Source of the DNA: Oscillospiraceae bacterium
Lineage (GTDB): Bacteria > Bacillota > Clostridia > Oscillospirales > Ruminococcaceae
NCBI GenBank assembly: GCA_022835495.1
Contig: BQOK01000001.1
Location: 744,001-808,000 of the forward strand
Reading direction: 5' to 3'
Length of the DNA stretch: 64,000 nucleotides
Below, piece after piece: positions 18,854 to 26,138 of the stretch. Numbering within the stretch: the first letter of the stretch is position 1; the number at the start of each line of letters is the position of its first letter. The notes below the pieces were generated by a model, which searched no databases, was not told the origin of the DNA, and was given only the letters and a program-made list of their open reading frames with translations. Position numbers and translations under genes: made by a program.

Positions 18854-18939
18854 GTGTTATCACCTCTGAATAGGACATAGATCAGATATCCCAGCATGGC
18901 CAGGGCCGCAGCGCCGATGACCGCAATCACAACACTCAT
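18850..18939 (-). CDS. kdpF: KdpF small subunit
   Basis: 29 codons from ATG 18939: a single hydrophobic helix [20 protein letters not shown] followed by a short basic/acidic tail ending GDNT. The stop overlaps the kdpA start by four bases, and GAGGTGA lies 9 nt before the ATG. KdpF stabilises the KdpABC complex in the membrane. Position, length and hydrophobicity fit; sequence conservation in KdpF is always weak. Confidence 0.9.
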   Translation of the reverse strand: MSVVIAVIGAAALAMLGYLIYVLFRGDNT

Positions 18940-18973
18940 ACTTCCGGTTCACCTCTTTCTCAATCGTTGGGGG

Positions 18974-18992
18974 GCTCCGCCCCGGGCGGAGC
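18974..18992. promoter_or_regulatory. Hairpin in the kdpF leader
   Basis: GCTCCGC-CCCGG-GCGGAGC, between the kdp -10 box and the kdpF ribosome site. Could slow the leader or stabilise the mRNA end; no U-tract, so not a terminator. Confidence 0.4.
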
Positions 18993-19012
18993 AGGCGCTT
19001 GCCATGGAACCA

Positions 19013-19018
19013 GTTATA
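19013..19018 (-). promoter_or_regulatory. -10 box of the kdpFABC promoter
   Basis: Minus strand TATAAC. The -35 at the standard distance is CGGCAT, a poor match, and CTTAACC ends 10 bp upstream of the -10, so an activator touching RNA polymerase is likely needed. About 74 bp before the kdpF start. Confidence 0.5.
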
Positions 19019-19029
19019 GCACGGCTTTG

Positions 19030-19077
19030 GTTAAGATGCCGATAAAGGTAGGGCCAAAATCGTTAAGATTGCACAAA
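19030..19077. promoter_or_regulatory. Candidate double KdpE box at kdpFABC
   Basis: On the minus strand two boxes: TTTAT-(6)-CTTAAC (19030-19046) and TTTGT-(6)-CTTAAC-like spacing (19062-19077). In each the two half-sites repeat with 11-bp period, and the boxes are 32 bp, about three helical turns, apart. The known E. coli KdpE site is also an 11-bp repeat of T-rich half-sites. Inference. Confidence 0.5.
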
Positions 19078-19205
19078 GCTTGGGGGATAAGGGACGAGAT
19101 GCTAACACAGGCCGGCTTTCGGCTTTTTAAAAGCAGCCTCAAGCCGGTTTAAGGGGGCGTGAGGAATCATGCCGCAGGGATTAAGGTTTTGTGAATGCGG
19201 AAGGC

Positions 19206-19253
19206 ATTAACAAAATCTTAATGCGGGGCAAAAAAGTATAACGGTGCGCTAAC
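19206..19253. promoter_or_regulatory. Candidate double KdpE box at the trk operon
   Basis: Plus strand ATTAAC-N5-CTTAAT (19206-19222) and TAAC-N7-TAAC (19239-19253), both with 11-bp period and 31 bp apart. CTAACC ends 10 bp before the -10, as CTTAACC does at kdpFABC. The 376-bp gap between kdpF and the trk operon otherwise holds no ORF. Confidence 0.5.
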
Positions 19254-19264
19254 CTTTGCAGAGG

Positions 19265-19270
19265 TATACT
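19265..19270 (+). promoter_or_regulatory. -10 box of the trk operon promoter
   Basis: TATACT 46 bp before the first gene, with no recognisable -35; arrangement mirrors the kdpFABC promoter. Confidence 0.45.
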
Positions 19271-19315
19271 GGGCTGTGTAACAAGATCGCCGCGCAAAGG
19301 GCGGGAGGCATTGGA

Positions 19316-19777
19316 ATGAAGAAAACAAATCAGATCCTGGTGGCGGGCTGCGGCCGGCTGGGATCGAACCTGGCGGGCATGCTGTGCAAGTGCGGGCACC
19401 GGGTGACCGTGGTGGACCGGGACGCGGCGGCCTTCCGCCGGCTGGCCGCCGATTTCAGCGGCTTTGAGGTGCAGGGGGACGCCACGGACCCGGACGTACT
19501 GGAAGCCGCGGGGATCGGCCGGGCGGCGCTGCTGGCGGCCGTGACCGAAAACGACAATGTGAACTGCATGATCGCCCAGATCGCCGCCCGGCTGTACGGG
19601 CTGGGGCAGGTGCACGCGCGCTTTGAGGACCCGGAGCTGGAATACCTGGTGGAGGGGCTGGGGGTGCACGTGATCTGCCCGGCAGAGCTTTCGCTGCAGG
19701 AATTTTACCGGAGCGGCCTTTTGACCCGCGAGGGCGCAGAGGGGCCCTTGGCCCGATGGGGGGAGGAAAGGGCATGA
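19316..19777 (+). CDS. TrkA-type RCK N-domain protein (single domain)
   Basis: 153 aa. An NAD-binding RCK_N domain with an intact glycine motif (VAGCGRLGSNLA, residues 9-20) and the acidic VVDRD after strand 2. The C-terminal RCK_C ligand-binding domain is absent; the protein ends shortly after the Rossmann fold. RCK proteins form gating rings on TrkH/KtrB. It overlaps the next RCK gene by four bases (ATGA), so both are made together and may assemble as a mixed ring. ATG 19316 is 8 nt after GGGAGG. Confidence 0.88.
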   Translation: MKKTNQILVAGCGRLGSNLAGMLCKCGHRVTVVDRDAAAFRRLAADFSGFEVQGDATDPDVLEAAGIGRAALLAAVTENDNVNCMIAQIAARLYGLGQVHARFEDPELEYLVEGLGVHVICPAELSLQEFYRSGLLTREGAEGPLARWGEERA

Positions 19778-20451
19778 GGATCGCGATTGCGGGGGGCAAG
19801 ACCAAGGCGGATTTTTTAATTCGCTCACTGCTGGGCAAAAAGCACCGGCTGGTGGTGATCAACGACGACCCGGCCTACTGCGGGTACCTCTCGCGAACCC
19901 ACGGCATCCCGGTGGTGCAGGGGGACGCCTGCAAGCGCTATGTGCTGGACGACGCCGAGATCGACGGCTTTGACATCCTGATTGCGCTGCGGCCCCTGGA
20001 CGCGGACAATCTGGTGATCTGCCAGACCGCGAAGCGCCTGTACCATGTGCGCAAGACGGTGGCGGTGGTGGCAAACCCCAAGAATGTGGCGGTATTCCAA
20101 AAGCTGGGGGTAAACACGGCCATCAGCGCCACCTGGATGGTGGCGGAGATGATCGAGCAGGCGTCGACGGTGGAGAGCCTGGTGAGCAGCCTCTCGGTGG
20201 AGCACGGCCGCCTGGTGCTCACCGAATTGCTGGTGGAGCCGGGCGCCCCGGCGGCGGGCAGGCGCATTATGGAGCTGCCCCTGGGGGAAAACATTGTGAT
20301 CAGCTGCATCCTGCGGGGGGTGGACATGTTGGCGCCCCAGGGGAAAACCGTGATCCAGCCCCGCGACAAGCTGCTGGTGCTGTGTGCGCCGGAGCGGCAG
20401 GAGCATGTGATCCGGGTGGTCACAGGAGAGGGGAAGGGGCATGAAAAATGA
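19774..20451 (+). CDS. trkA: TrkA-type RCK protein (RCK_N plus RCK_C)
   Basis: 225 aa. The first 130 residues are an RCK_N fold, but the glycine motif is degraded (IAGGKTKADF in place of GxGxxG), although VINDD after strand 2 remains. Residues about 145-225 are an RCK_C domain (LVLTELLVEPGAPAAGRRIMEL ... PRDKLLVLCAPE, quoted in parts). It therefore looks complementary to the preceding protein, which keeps the nucleotide motif but lacks RCK_C. It regulates potassium flux through TrkH. The ATG at 19774 is preferred over 19756 because GGAGGAAAGG lies between them. Confidence 0.9.
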   Translation: MRIAIAGGKTKADFLIRSLLGKKHRLVVINDDPAYCGYLSRTHGIPVVQGDACKRYVLDDAEIDGFDILIALRPLDADNLVICQTAKRLYHVRKTVAVVANPKNVAVFQKLGVNTAISATWMVAEMIEQASTVESLVSSLSVEHGRLVLTELLVEPGAPAAGRRIMELPLGENIVISCILRGVDMLAPQGKTVIQPRDKLLVLCAPERQEHVIRVVTGEGKGHEK

Positions 20452-21970
20452 GCGCGCGGGCGCGGGTGAAAGCCCGCTGGAGGGCTGGCCGCTCATCCTG
20501 GGATATCTGGGCGTGATCCTGATGCTGATCGGCGGGGTGATCCTGCTGCCGCTGGTGGTGCTGGCGGCCTATCCGGAGGAGGCCGGAGAGGCAAAATATT
20601 TTGTTTTGCCGGGCACGGCAGCCATTCTGATGGGGTATATACTTGGGCTGCACCTGCGCGGGCGGGAGCATGGCCGGCTGCACAAGCACCAGGACACGGT
20701 GATCGTGGTGGGCGCATGGGCGCTGGCCATTTTGTTGTGCGCGGCGCCCTTTGTGCTGACGGGACGGTACAATTTTACCCAGGCGGTGTTCGAGTGCACC
20801 AGCGGCTGGAGCACGACCGGACTGTCGGTGGTGGACGTGACCCAAACGCCCCATATTTTTCTTTTATATCGCAGCGTCATGCTGTTTTTCGGAGGCGTGG
20901 GGCTGGTACTGGTGATGCTGTGCGTTTTGTCGGACAGCTGCGGCATGCGGCTTTACAGCGCCGAGGGCCACCCGGACCGGCTGCTGCCGAACCTGGCGGC
21001 CTCGGCGCGCACGATCCTGGCGATCTACGCGGGCTATATCCTGGCGGGCACGGCGCTGTACATGGTGTTCGGCATGGATTGGTTCGACGCGCTCAACCAC
21101 TCGATCGCCGCGCTGAGCACGGGCGGGTTCTCCACCCGCGCCGAGAGCATCGGGTATTACGACAGCCCCGCCATCGAGCTGGTGACCGTGCTGCTGATGC
21201 TGCTGGGGAGCACAAATTTTTTGGCGCACCTGTACCTTTTGCGGGGCAGGCTGAAAAACTTTTTTGGATATTGCGAGGTGCGCTTTTCGCTGTTTGCCAC
21301 AGCGCTTTTTACGCCGCTGCTGGCAGGGCTGCTGCTGGCGGGAGGGCTGGCGGACGCCTTGCCCCGCGCTGTGCGCGACGGGCTGTTCCAGACGGTGAGC
21401 TGCCTGACCACCACGGGCTTCCAGTCGGTGCCCGGCTTTGGGGGCTGGCCCGCGCCGCTGCTGCTGAGCATGATCCTGCTGATGCTGGCGGGCGGGGGCA
21501 CCGGCTCGACGGCGGGCGGAATCAAACAGTTCCGTGTGTGCATTATGCTGAAGGACGCGCTGTGGACCCTGCGGGAGAAGCTGGACCACCGGCGGGTGGT
21601 GCGCACCCACGCCGTGCGGCGGCCGGACGGTGTGGAAACGCTGGACTGGCGGGGCCGCAGCGAGGTGAGCAGCTTTATTCTGCTGTACCTGATGGTGTTT
21701 GCGCTGGGCAGCTTTGTGCTGAGCTGCTTTGGCTACCCGCTGGCAGACTGCATGTTTGAGTTTTCGTCCGCCCTGGGAACGGTGGGCCTGTCCACCGGGA
21801 TCACGGCCTACGACGCGCCCGCGGCGGTGCTTTGGACTGAAACCGCCGGCATGCTGCTGGGGCGGCTGGAAATCTACGTGGTATTTCTTGCGGTGATCCG
21901 CACGGCCGGGGACGCGAAGAGCGGGCTTTTGGGCGCCCTGGCAAGGGTGAGGAAAAGAGGATGGAAATGA
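20441..21970 (+). CDS. trkH: Potassium uptake protein TrkH/KtrB family
   Basis: 509 aa integral membrane protein. All four pore-loop filter regions can be read: SGWSTTGLS, ALSTGGFSTR, CLTTTGFQS and ALGTVGLSTG, each with the key glycine. Hydrophobic helices flank each, about ten to twelve in all. Passive or ion-coupled K+ uptake gated by the RCK proteins encoded directly before it (11-nt overlap). The next gene overlaps its end by 10 nt. Confidence 0.95.
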   Translation: MKNERAGAGESPLEGWPLILGYLGVILMLIGGVILLPLVVLAAYPEEAGEAKYFVLPGTAAILMGYILGLHLRGREHGRLHKHQDTVIVVGAWALAILLCAAPFVLTGRYNFTQAVFECTSGWSTTGLSVVDVTQTPHIFLLYRSVMLFFGGVGLVLVMLCVLSDSCGMRLYSAEGHPDRLLPNLAASARTILAIYAGYILAGTALYMVFGMDWFDALNHSIAALSTGGFSTRAESIGYYDSPAIELVTVLLMLLGSTNFLAHLYLLRGRLKNFFGYCEVRFSLFATALFTPLLAGLLLAGGLADALPRAVRDGLFQTVSCLTTTGFQSVPGFGGWPAPLLLSMILLMLAGGGTGSTAGGIKQFRVCIMLKDALWTLREKLDHRRVVRTHAVRRPDGVETLDWRGRSEVSSFILLYLMVFALGSFVLSCFGYPLADCMFEFSSALGTVGLSTGITAYDAPAAVLWTETAGMLLGRLEIYVVFLAVIRTAGDAKSGLLGALARVRKRGWK

Positions 21971-22782
21971 AGGGCAGAAAGGGCGCAGGGGTAAAAAACC
22001 TTGCAAAATCCGCGCTGATCGTGGGGTTGTGCACCCTGCTGGCACTGGCGCTGCGGGAGCTGGGGGCAAGGCCGGAGAACTGCCTGATGGTCTACCTGAC
22101 GGGGGTCATTATTCTCACAATCGAAACACAGGGGTATCTGCTGAGCCTGGCGGCCTCGCTGCTGAGCGTGGCGCTGTTCAACTTTTTGTTTACCGAACCG
22201 CTGTACACCCTGCGGGTGAGCGACCCCAACCAGCTGCTCACCATGGGCGTTTTTTTGGTGATCGCGCTGCTCACCTCCATGCTGGTAACCCGCCTGCAGG
22301 CGCAGATCGTGCTGGCCGACCGGCTGGTGCGGCGGACCCAGGCCCTGTTTGAGATCAGCAGCGGGTATCTGAACCTTTCCGGGCTGGAGAATATCCTGTA
22401 CTACGGGGTGCGCAGCATGTACGGGCTGCGGGGCGAACCCTGCGTGGTGTATGTGGCGGAAGGGCCGGGCGCCCTTTCGCGGCCCTACTACGTGGCCGCC
22501 CAATATGAGGACACGGGGGTGATCGGTGCGGACACCCTTGCAAAATGGTGTTATGTAAACAACACGCCCTGCGGCGCGGGCACCGCTTTTTACAGCGAGG
22601 ACGCCTGGAGCTACCTGCCCATCAAGGGCACGGGCAGAGTGCTGGGGGTGATGGGCATCCTGTGCCAAAACAAAGGGATCGAAGAGGACCAGAGGGTGTA
22701 CATCGGCACCATTCTTTCGCAGATGGGGCTGGCCCTGGAGCGGGAGCTGGGGGCGGAAAGCGAACCCGGGAACAGAGCTTAA
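21961..22782 (+). CDS. KdpD-like sensor module without kinase (DUF4118 + GAF)
   Basis: 273 aa. Residues about 15-110 form a DUF4118 four-helix membrane domain that matches the KdpD paralogues almost word for word in places (AASLLSVALFNF, then FTEPLYTL, then DP and TSMLVTRLQAQ). Residues about 125-265 form a GAF-like domain (LSGLENILYYGVRSMYG ... VLGVMGILCQN ... LALERELG). The chain ends there: no H-box and no HATPase domain. It is the last gene of the trk operon, overlapping trkH by 10 nt. It may sense K+ or turgor and act on TrkH/TrkA or on the kinases. No established function. Confidence 0.8.
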   Translation: MEMKGRKGAGVKNLAKSALIVGLCTLLALALRELGARPENCLMVYLTGVIILTIETQGYLLSLAASLLSVALFNFLFTEPLYTLRVSDPNQLLTMGVFLVIALLTSMLVTRLQAQIVLADRLVRRTQALFEISSGYLNLSGLENILYYGVRSMYGLRGEPCVVYVAEGPGALSRPYYVAAQYEDTGVIGADTLAKWCYVNNTPCGAGTAFYSEDAWSYLPIKGTGRVLGVMGILCQNKGIEEDQRVYIGTILSQMGLALERELGAESEPGNRA

Positions 22783-22836
22783 CAGCGCCTTAACGCTGTT
22801 TTTATAAAATCTTAGCGCGGTTAAAAACACCTTAAC
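22778..22836. promoter_or_regulatory. Candidate double KdpE box at the kdpD unit
   Basis: CTTAAC-N5-CTTAAC (22778-22794) and GTTAAA-N5-CTTAAC (22820-22836), 42 bp apart, period 11 bp within each; a weaker CTTAGC lies between at 22811. It overlaps the end of the preceding gene. The upstream box is identical in half-sites to the one at 14222-14238. Confidence 0.5.
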
Positions 22837-22858
22837 GGCACATTCACGGCATCCGTGG

Positions 22859-22864
22859 TACACT
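22859..22864 (+). promoter_or_regulatory. -10 box of the small protein-kdpD unit
   Basis: TACACT 22 bp after the last CTTAAC half-site; no good -35. Weak by itself but supported by the boxes and by the start codon 45 bp downstream. Confidence 0.4.
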
Positions 22865-22908
22865 GAAACTGCAAAAGGGAAAGAACCTTTTGCAGGAGGC
22901 GTTTTATC

Positions 22909-23154
22909 ATGATGACCACACAGGCTGCCCTTCAGATTGCATACGCAGGCAAAGCAAAACGGCGCCTGCCGTTCAAAAAATTGCGGCGCGGTGCGCCCGC
23001 CCGGCTGTTTGGCGCGGCGTTTGGCCGGTTGGGTAACTACCTGGACGCACACCCGGCGGCGTTTTGGTTTGCCGGCTTTGTTGTGTGCCCGCTGCTGGTG
23101 GTGCTTGCCGTGACGGCGGCCGCGTTTGTTTTTTCGCTGCCCTTGCTGCTGTGA
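22909..23154 (+). CDS. Small membrane protein of unknown function, upstream of kdpD
   Basis: 81 aa, good GGAGG ribosome site 9 nt before ATG. The N-terminal half is strongly basic (KAKRRLPFKKLRRGAPAR) and the C-terminal half is one long hydrophobic stretch (about residues 49-81, FWFAGFVVCPLLVVLAVTAA then FVFSLPLLL), long enough for a hairpin or one tilted helix. I do not recognise a family. It stands between the trk operon and kdpD, downstream of its own pair of 11-bp repeats, and may be a small partner of the kinase or of a K+ transporter, as KdpF is for KdpABC. Speculative. Confidence 0.6.
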   Translation: MMTTQAALQIAYAGKAKRRLPFKKLRRGAPARLFGAAFGRLGNYLDAHPAAFWFAGFVVCPLLVVLAVTAAAFVFSLPLLL

Positions 23155-23185
23155 GGTACAAGCGGCAGATCGGTTTCAATTTGTA

Positions 23186-23222
23186 CAGCGCCCCGCCGGA
23201 AAGGATGTTCCGCGGGGCGCTG
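23186..23222. promoter_or_regulatory. Strong hairpin between the small protein gene and kdpD
   Basis: CAGCGCCCCG...CGGAA / TTCCG...CGGGGCGCTG with one bulged C and loop AGGATG. There is no U-tract after it, so it may be an mRNA processing or stability element setting a lower kdpD level, or part of an attenuator. Confidence 0.5.
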
Positions 23223-23334
23223 CTTGTAAGGTGCGGTGCGGCTGGTTTTGGCGCGGCGGGCGGCACAGCCGGCATTCAAATAAGGCACGGCGGCAAGCGC
23301 GGCGCCAAACGGACGGGGAAAGGGGGAGCTTTGG

Positions 23335-26064
23335 ATGCAGGACGCGAGGCCGGATCCGGACCTGCTGCTGCAGAAGGTGAACCGGCAGGAGCGCGATGAG
23401 GCGCGGCGCACCGGGAAGCTGAAAATCTTTTTCGGTTACGCCGCGGGCGTGGGCAAGACCTACGCCATGCTGGAGGCGGCACATGCCGCCCGGGCCGCCG
23501 GGACCGACGTGGTGGCGGGCTACATTGAGCCCCACACCCGGCCCGACACCCTGGCGCTGCTGGACGGGCTGGAGCAGCTGCCGCCGCGGGAGCTGCTCCA
23601 CAAGGAAGTTGCGCTGCGGGAGTTTGACCTGGACGGGGCCATTGCACGGCGGCCGGTGCTGATCCTGGTGGACGAGCTGGCCCACACCAATGCGGAGGGC
23701 TGCCGCCACCGCAAACGGTATCAGGACATTGAGGAACTGCTGGCGGCGGGCATCGACGTGTATACCACGGTAAATGTGCAGCACATTGAGAGCCTGAACG
23801 ATATCGTGGCCTCCATTACCGGCGTGATCGTGCGGGAGAGGGTGCCGGACAGTGTGTTCGACCGGGCCGACCAGGTGGAGCTGGTGGACATTGAGCCGGA
23901 CGAATTGCTGGCGCGGCTGGAACAGGGGAAAATCTACCGGGCAAACCAGGCGCGCCGGGCTCTTGGACACTTTTTTACCAGGGAAAACCTGGTGGCCCTG
24001 CGGGAGATCGCGCTGCGGCGCACGGCCGACCGGGTGAACCGCAGCGCGGAAAAAGGCAGGGAGGCGGGGGCCGGCTATTATACCGATGAGCACGTTTTGA
24101 TCTGCCTGTCCTCCTCGCCCTCCAACGCGAAGGTCATCCGCACCGCCGCGCGGCTTTCGAATGCGTTTCACGGCCGCTTTACCGCGCTGTTTGTGGAAAC
24201 GCCGGACACCCGGGAGCTGGATGGAAAAAACCGGGACCGCCTGCGGGGGAACCTGCGGCTGGCCGAACAGCTGGGCGCGCAGATCGCAACCGTGTACGGC
24301 AGCGAGGTGGCCGCCCAGATCGCCGAGTATGCCCGGGTGAGCGGGGTTTCGAAGATCGTGCTGGGCCGCTCGGGCGCAAAACGCGGCCGCCTGCTGCCCA
24401 GACCCACGTTGGTGGAACAGCTGACGGCGCTTGCGCCCAATCTGGACATCTACATCATTCCGGACACGCTGCCGCCCTGCCGCGGGCGCCGCGCGCCGCG
24501 CAGGGCATGGGAAAAGCTTACCTGGAAGGACACCCTGAAGACGGCGGGCATTCTGGCGGGGACTGTTTTGGGCGCCTTGGGCTTTGCCGCCGCCGGCCTG
24601 GGCGAAGCGAACATTATAACGGTGTTCATTTTGGGCGTGCTGTTCGTTTCGGCCTGCACCGCGAGCCGTGTGTACGGGGCGGCGGCCTCGCTTTTGAGCG
24701 TGGCGCTGTTCAATTTCTTTTTTACCGCGCCCTATTTTACCCTGGAGTTTACGGACCCGGGCTATGCGGTCACGTTCGGCATTATGTTTGCGGCGTCTTT
24801 TATTACCAGCACCCTCACGGTACGGGTGCACAGGCAGGCCCGCCAGTCGGCGCTGAAAGCCTACCGCACCGAGGTGCTGCTGGAGACCAGCCAGCAGCTG
24901 CAGCAGGGCGACACCCAGGCCGAGCTGGCCCGCAAGATGGGGCGGCAGATCCTGCGCCTGCTGGACCGCACCGTCTGCGTTTATCTGGCCGGGAAGGAAG
25001 GGCTGGGGCCGCCGGCCGTGTTTACCGTGCAGGGCGCAGCCCCGGACGTTTCGCCCTACACCGCGGCCGACGAGCAGGCGGTGGCCGCGTGGGTGTACAG
25101 GAACAACAAGCACGCGGGCGCCACCACCGACACGCTGCCCGGGGCGAAATGCCTGTACCTGGCGGTGCGCAGCCAGGCCAGCGTGTTTGCGGTGGTGGGC
25201 GTTGCGCTGAGCGCCGGGGAGGCGCTGGAGGTGTATGACCGGAACCTGCTGCTGGCCATGCTGAACGAATTCGCGCTGGCGCTGGAGCACAGGCAGGCGG
25301 CCGCAGCGCGCAGCGAAATGCTTGCCCAGGCGCGGCAGGAACAGCTGCGGGCAAACCTTCTGCGCGCCATCTCGCATGACCTGCGCACCCCGCTGACCGG
25401 TATTTCGGGCAACGCGAACATTCTGATGCGCGGGGCCCCGGGCCTGAAGGAGGAGAAAAAGCAGCGGCTGTATACCGACATATACGACGATTCCATGTGG
25501 CTGATGCGGCTGGTGGAGAATGTGCTTGCGGTCACCCGCATTGAGAACGGCAGCGTGCAGCTCTCGCTGGAGGCGGAGCTGGTGGAGGAGGTGGCCCAGG
25601 AAGCGCTGCGCCACCTGAGCCGGCACAGCGGCGAACATGCCGTTAAGCTTTCGGTGCAGGGGGAAATGCTGATGGCAAGGATGGACCCCCAGCTCATCGC
25701 GCAGGTGCTGGTAAACCTGGCGGACAACGCCGTGAAATATACCCCGCCCGGAAGCCGGATCGAGATCAGCGCCCGGCGCGACGGGGCCATGGTGCGGCTG
25801 GAAGTGGCCGACGACGGGCCGGGCATTCCGCCCGGGGCCAGGGAGAAGCTGTTTGAGATGTTTTACACCGCCGAGGCCAAGCACGGCGACGGGCGCAGGG
25901 GGCTGGGGATCGGCCTGTCGCTGTGCCGCTCGATTGTGGAGGCGCACGGGGGCAGCATCGGCGTGCGGGACAACCTGCCCCATGGCACGGTGTTCTTTTT
26001 CACCCTGCCCGCCGTGGACCCGCCGCCCGCCGGGCGCGAAAGCGGCGGGCAGAAGGGCGCATGA
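23335..26064 (+). CDS. kdpD: Full-length potassium sensor histidine kinase KdpD
   Basis: 909 aa. KdpD N-terminal domain with Walker A-like GYAAGVGKT (residues 34-42) and VDELAHTNAEG; Usp domain (about 250-375, HVLICLSSSPSN ... IVLGRSGAKRGR); DUF4118 membrane domain (about 400-500); GAF (about 525-650); HisKA with His681 (AISHDLRTPLTG); HATPase with NLADNAVKYTPPG, DDGPGIPPG and GLGIGLSLC. It autophosphorylates in response to low K+ or turgor and phosphorylates KdpE. In some Firmicutes the Usp part binds c-di-AMP. No kdpE is adjacent: the only one lies 10.8 kb away with the short kinase. Start 8-9 nt after AAAGGGGGAG. Confidence 0.96.
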   Translation: MQDARPDPDLLLQKVNRQERDEARRTGKLKIFFGYAAGVGKTYAMLEAAHAARAAGTDVVAGYIEPHTRPDTLALLDGLEQLPPRELLHKEVALREFDLDGAIARRPVLILVDELAHTNAEGCRHRKRYQDIEELLAAGIDVYTTVNVQHIESLNDIVASITGVIVRERVPDSVFDRADQVELVDIEPDELLARLEQGKIYRANQARRALGHFFTRENLVALREIALRRTADRVNRSAEKGREAGAGYYTDEHVLICLSSSPSNAKVIRTAARLSNAFHGRFTALFVETPDTRELDGKNRDRLRGNLRLAEQLGAQIATVYGSEVAAQIAEYARVSGVSKIVLGRSGAKRGRLLPRPTLVEQLTALAPNLDIYIIPDTLPPCRGRRAPRRAWEKLTWKDTLKTAGILAGTVLGALGFAAAGLGEANIITVFILGVLFVSACTASRVYGAAASLLSVALFNFFFTAPYFTLEFTDPGYAVTFGIMFAASFITSTLTVRVHRQARQSALKAYRTEVLLETSQQLQQGDTQAELARKMGRQILRLLDRTVCVYLAGKEGLGPPAVFTVQGAAPDVSPYTAADEQAVAAWVYRNNKHAGATTDTLPGAKCLYLAVRSQASVFAVVGVALSAGEALEVYDRNLLLAMLNEFALALEHRQAAAARSEMLAQARQEQLRANLLRAISHDLRTPLTGISGNANILMRGAPGLKEEKKQRLYTDIYDDSMWLMRLVENVLAVTRIENGSVQLSLEAELVEEVAQEALRHLSRHSGEHAVKLSVQGEMLMARMDPQLIAQVLVNLADNAVKYTPPGSRIEISARRDGAMVRLEVADDGPGIPPGAREKLFEMFYTAEAKHGDGRRGLGIGLSLCRSIVEAHGGSIGVRDNLPHGTVFFFTLPAVDPPPAGRESGGQKGA

Positions 26065-26078
26065 AACCGACAAAGCAA

Positions 26079-26119
26079 AAGGGAGGGCGGAACCGCTGAT
26101 CGCGGTTCCGCCCTCCCTT
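26079..26119. terminator. Terminator between convergent kdpD and gpmI
   Basis: 18-bp perfect stem (AAGGGAGGGCGGAACCGC and complement) with TGAT loop. Confidence 0.8.
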
Positions 26120-26138
26120 GGTGTAATGGGGCGAAGGC

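Noticed and set aside
18940-19020. c-di-AMP (ydaO-type) riboswitch before kdpF
   Set aside because: The leader is about 70 nt with one simple hairpin, too short for that riboswitch.
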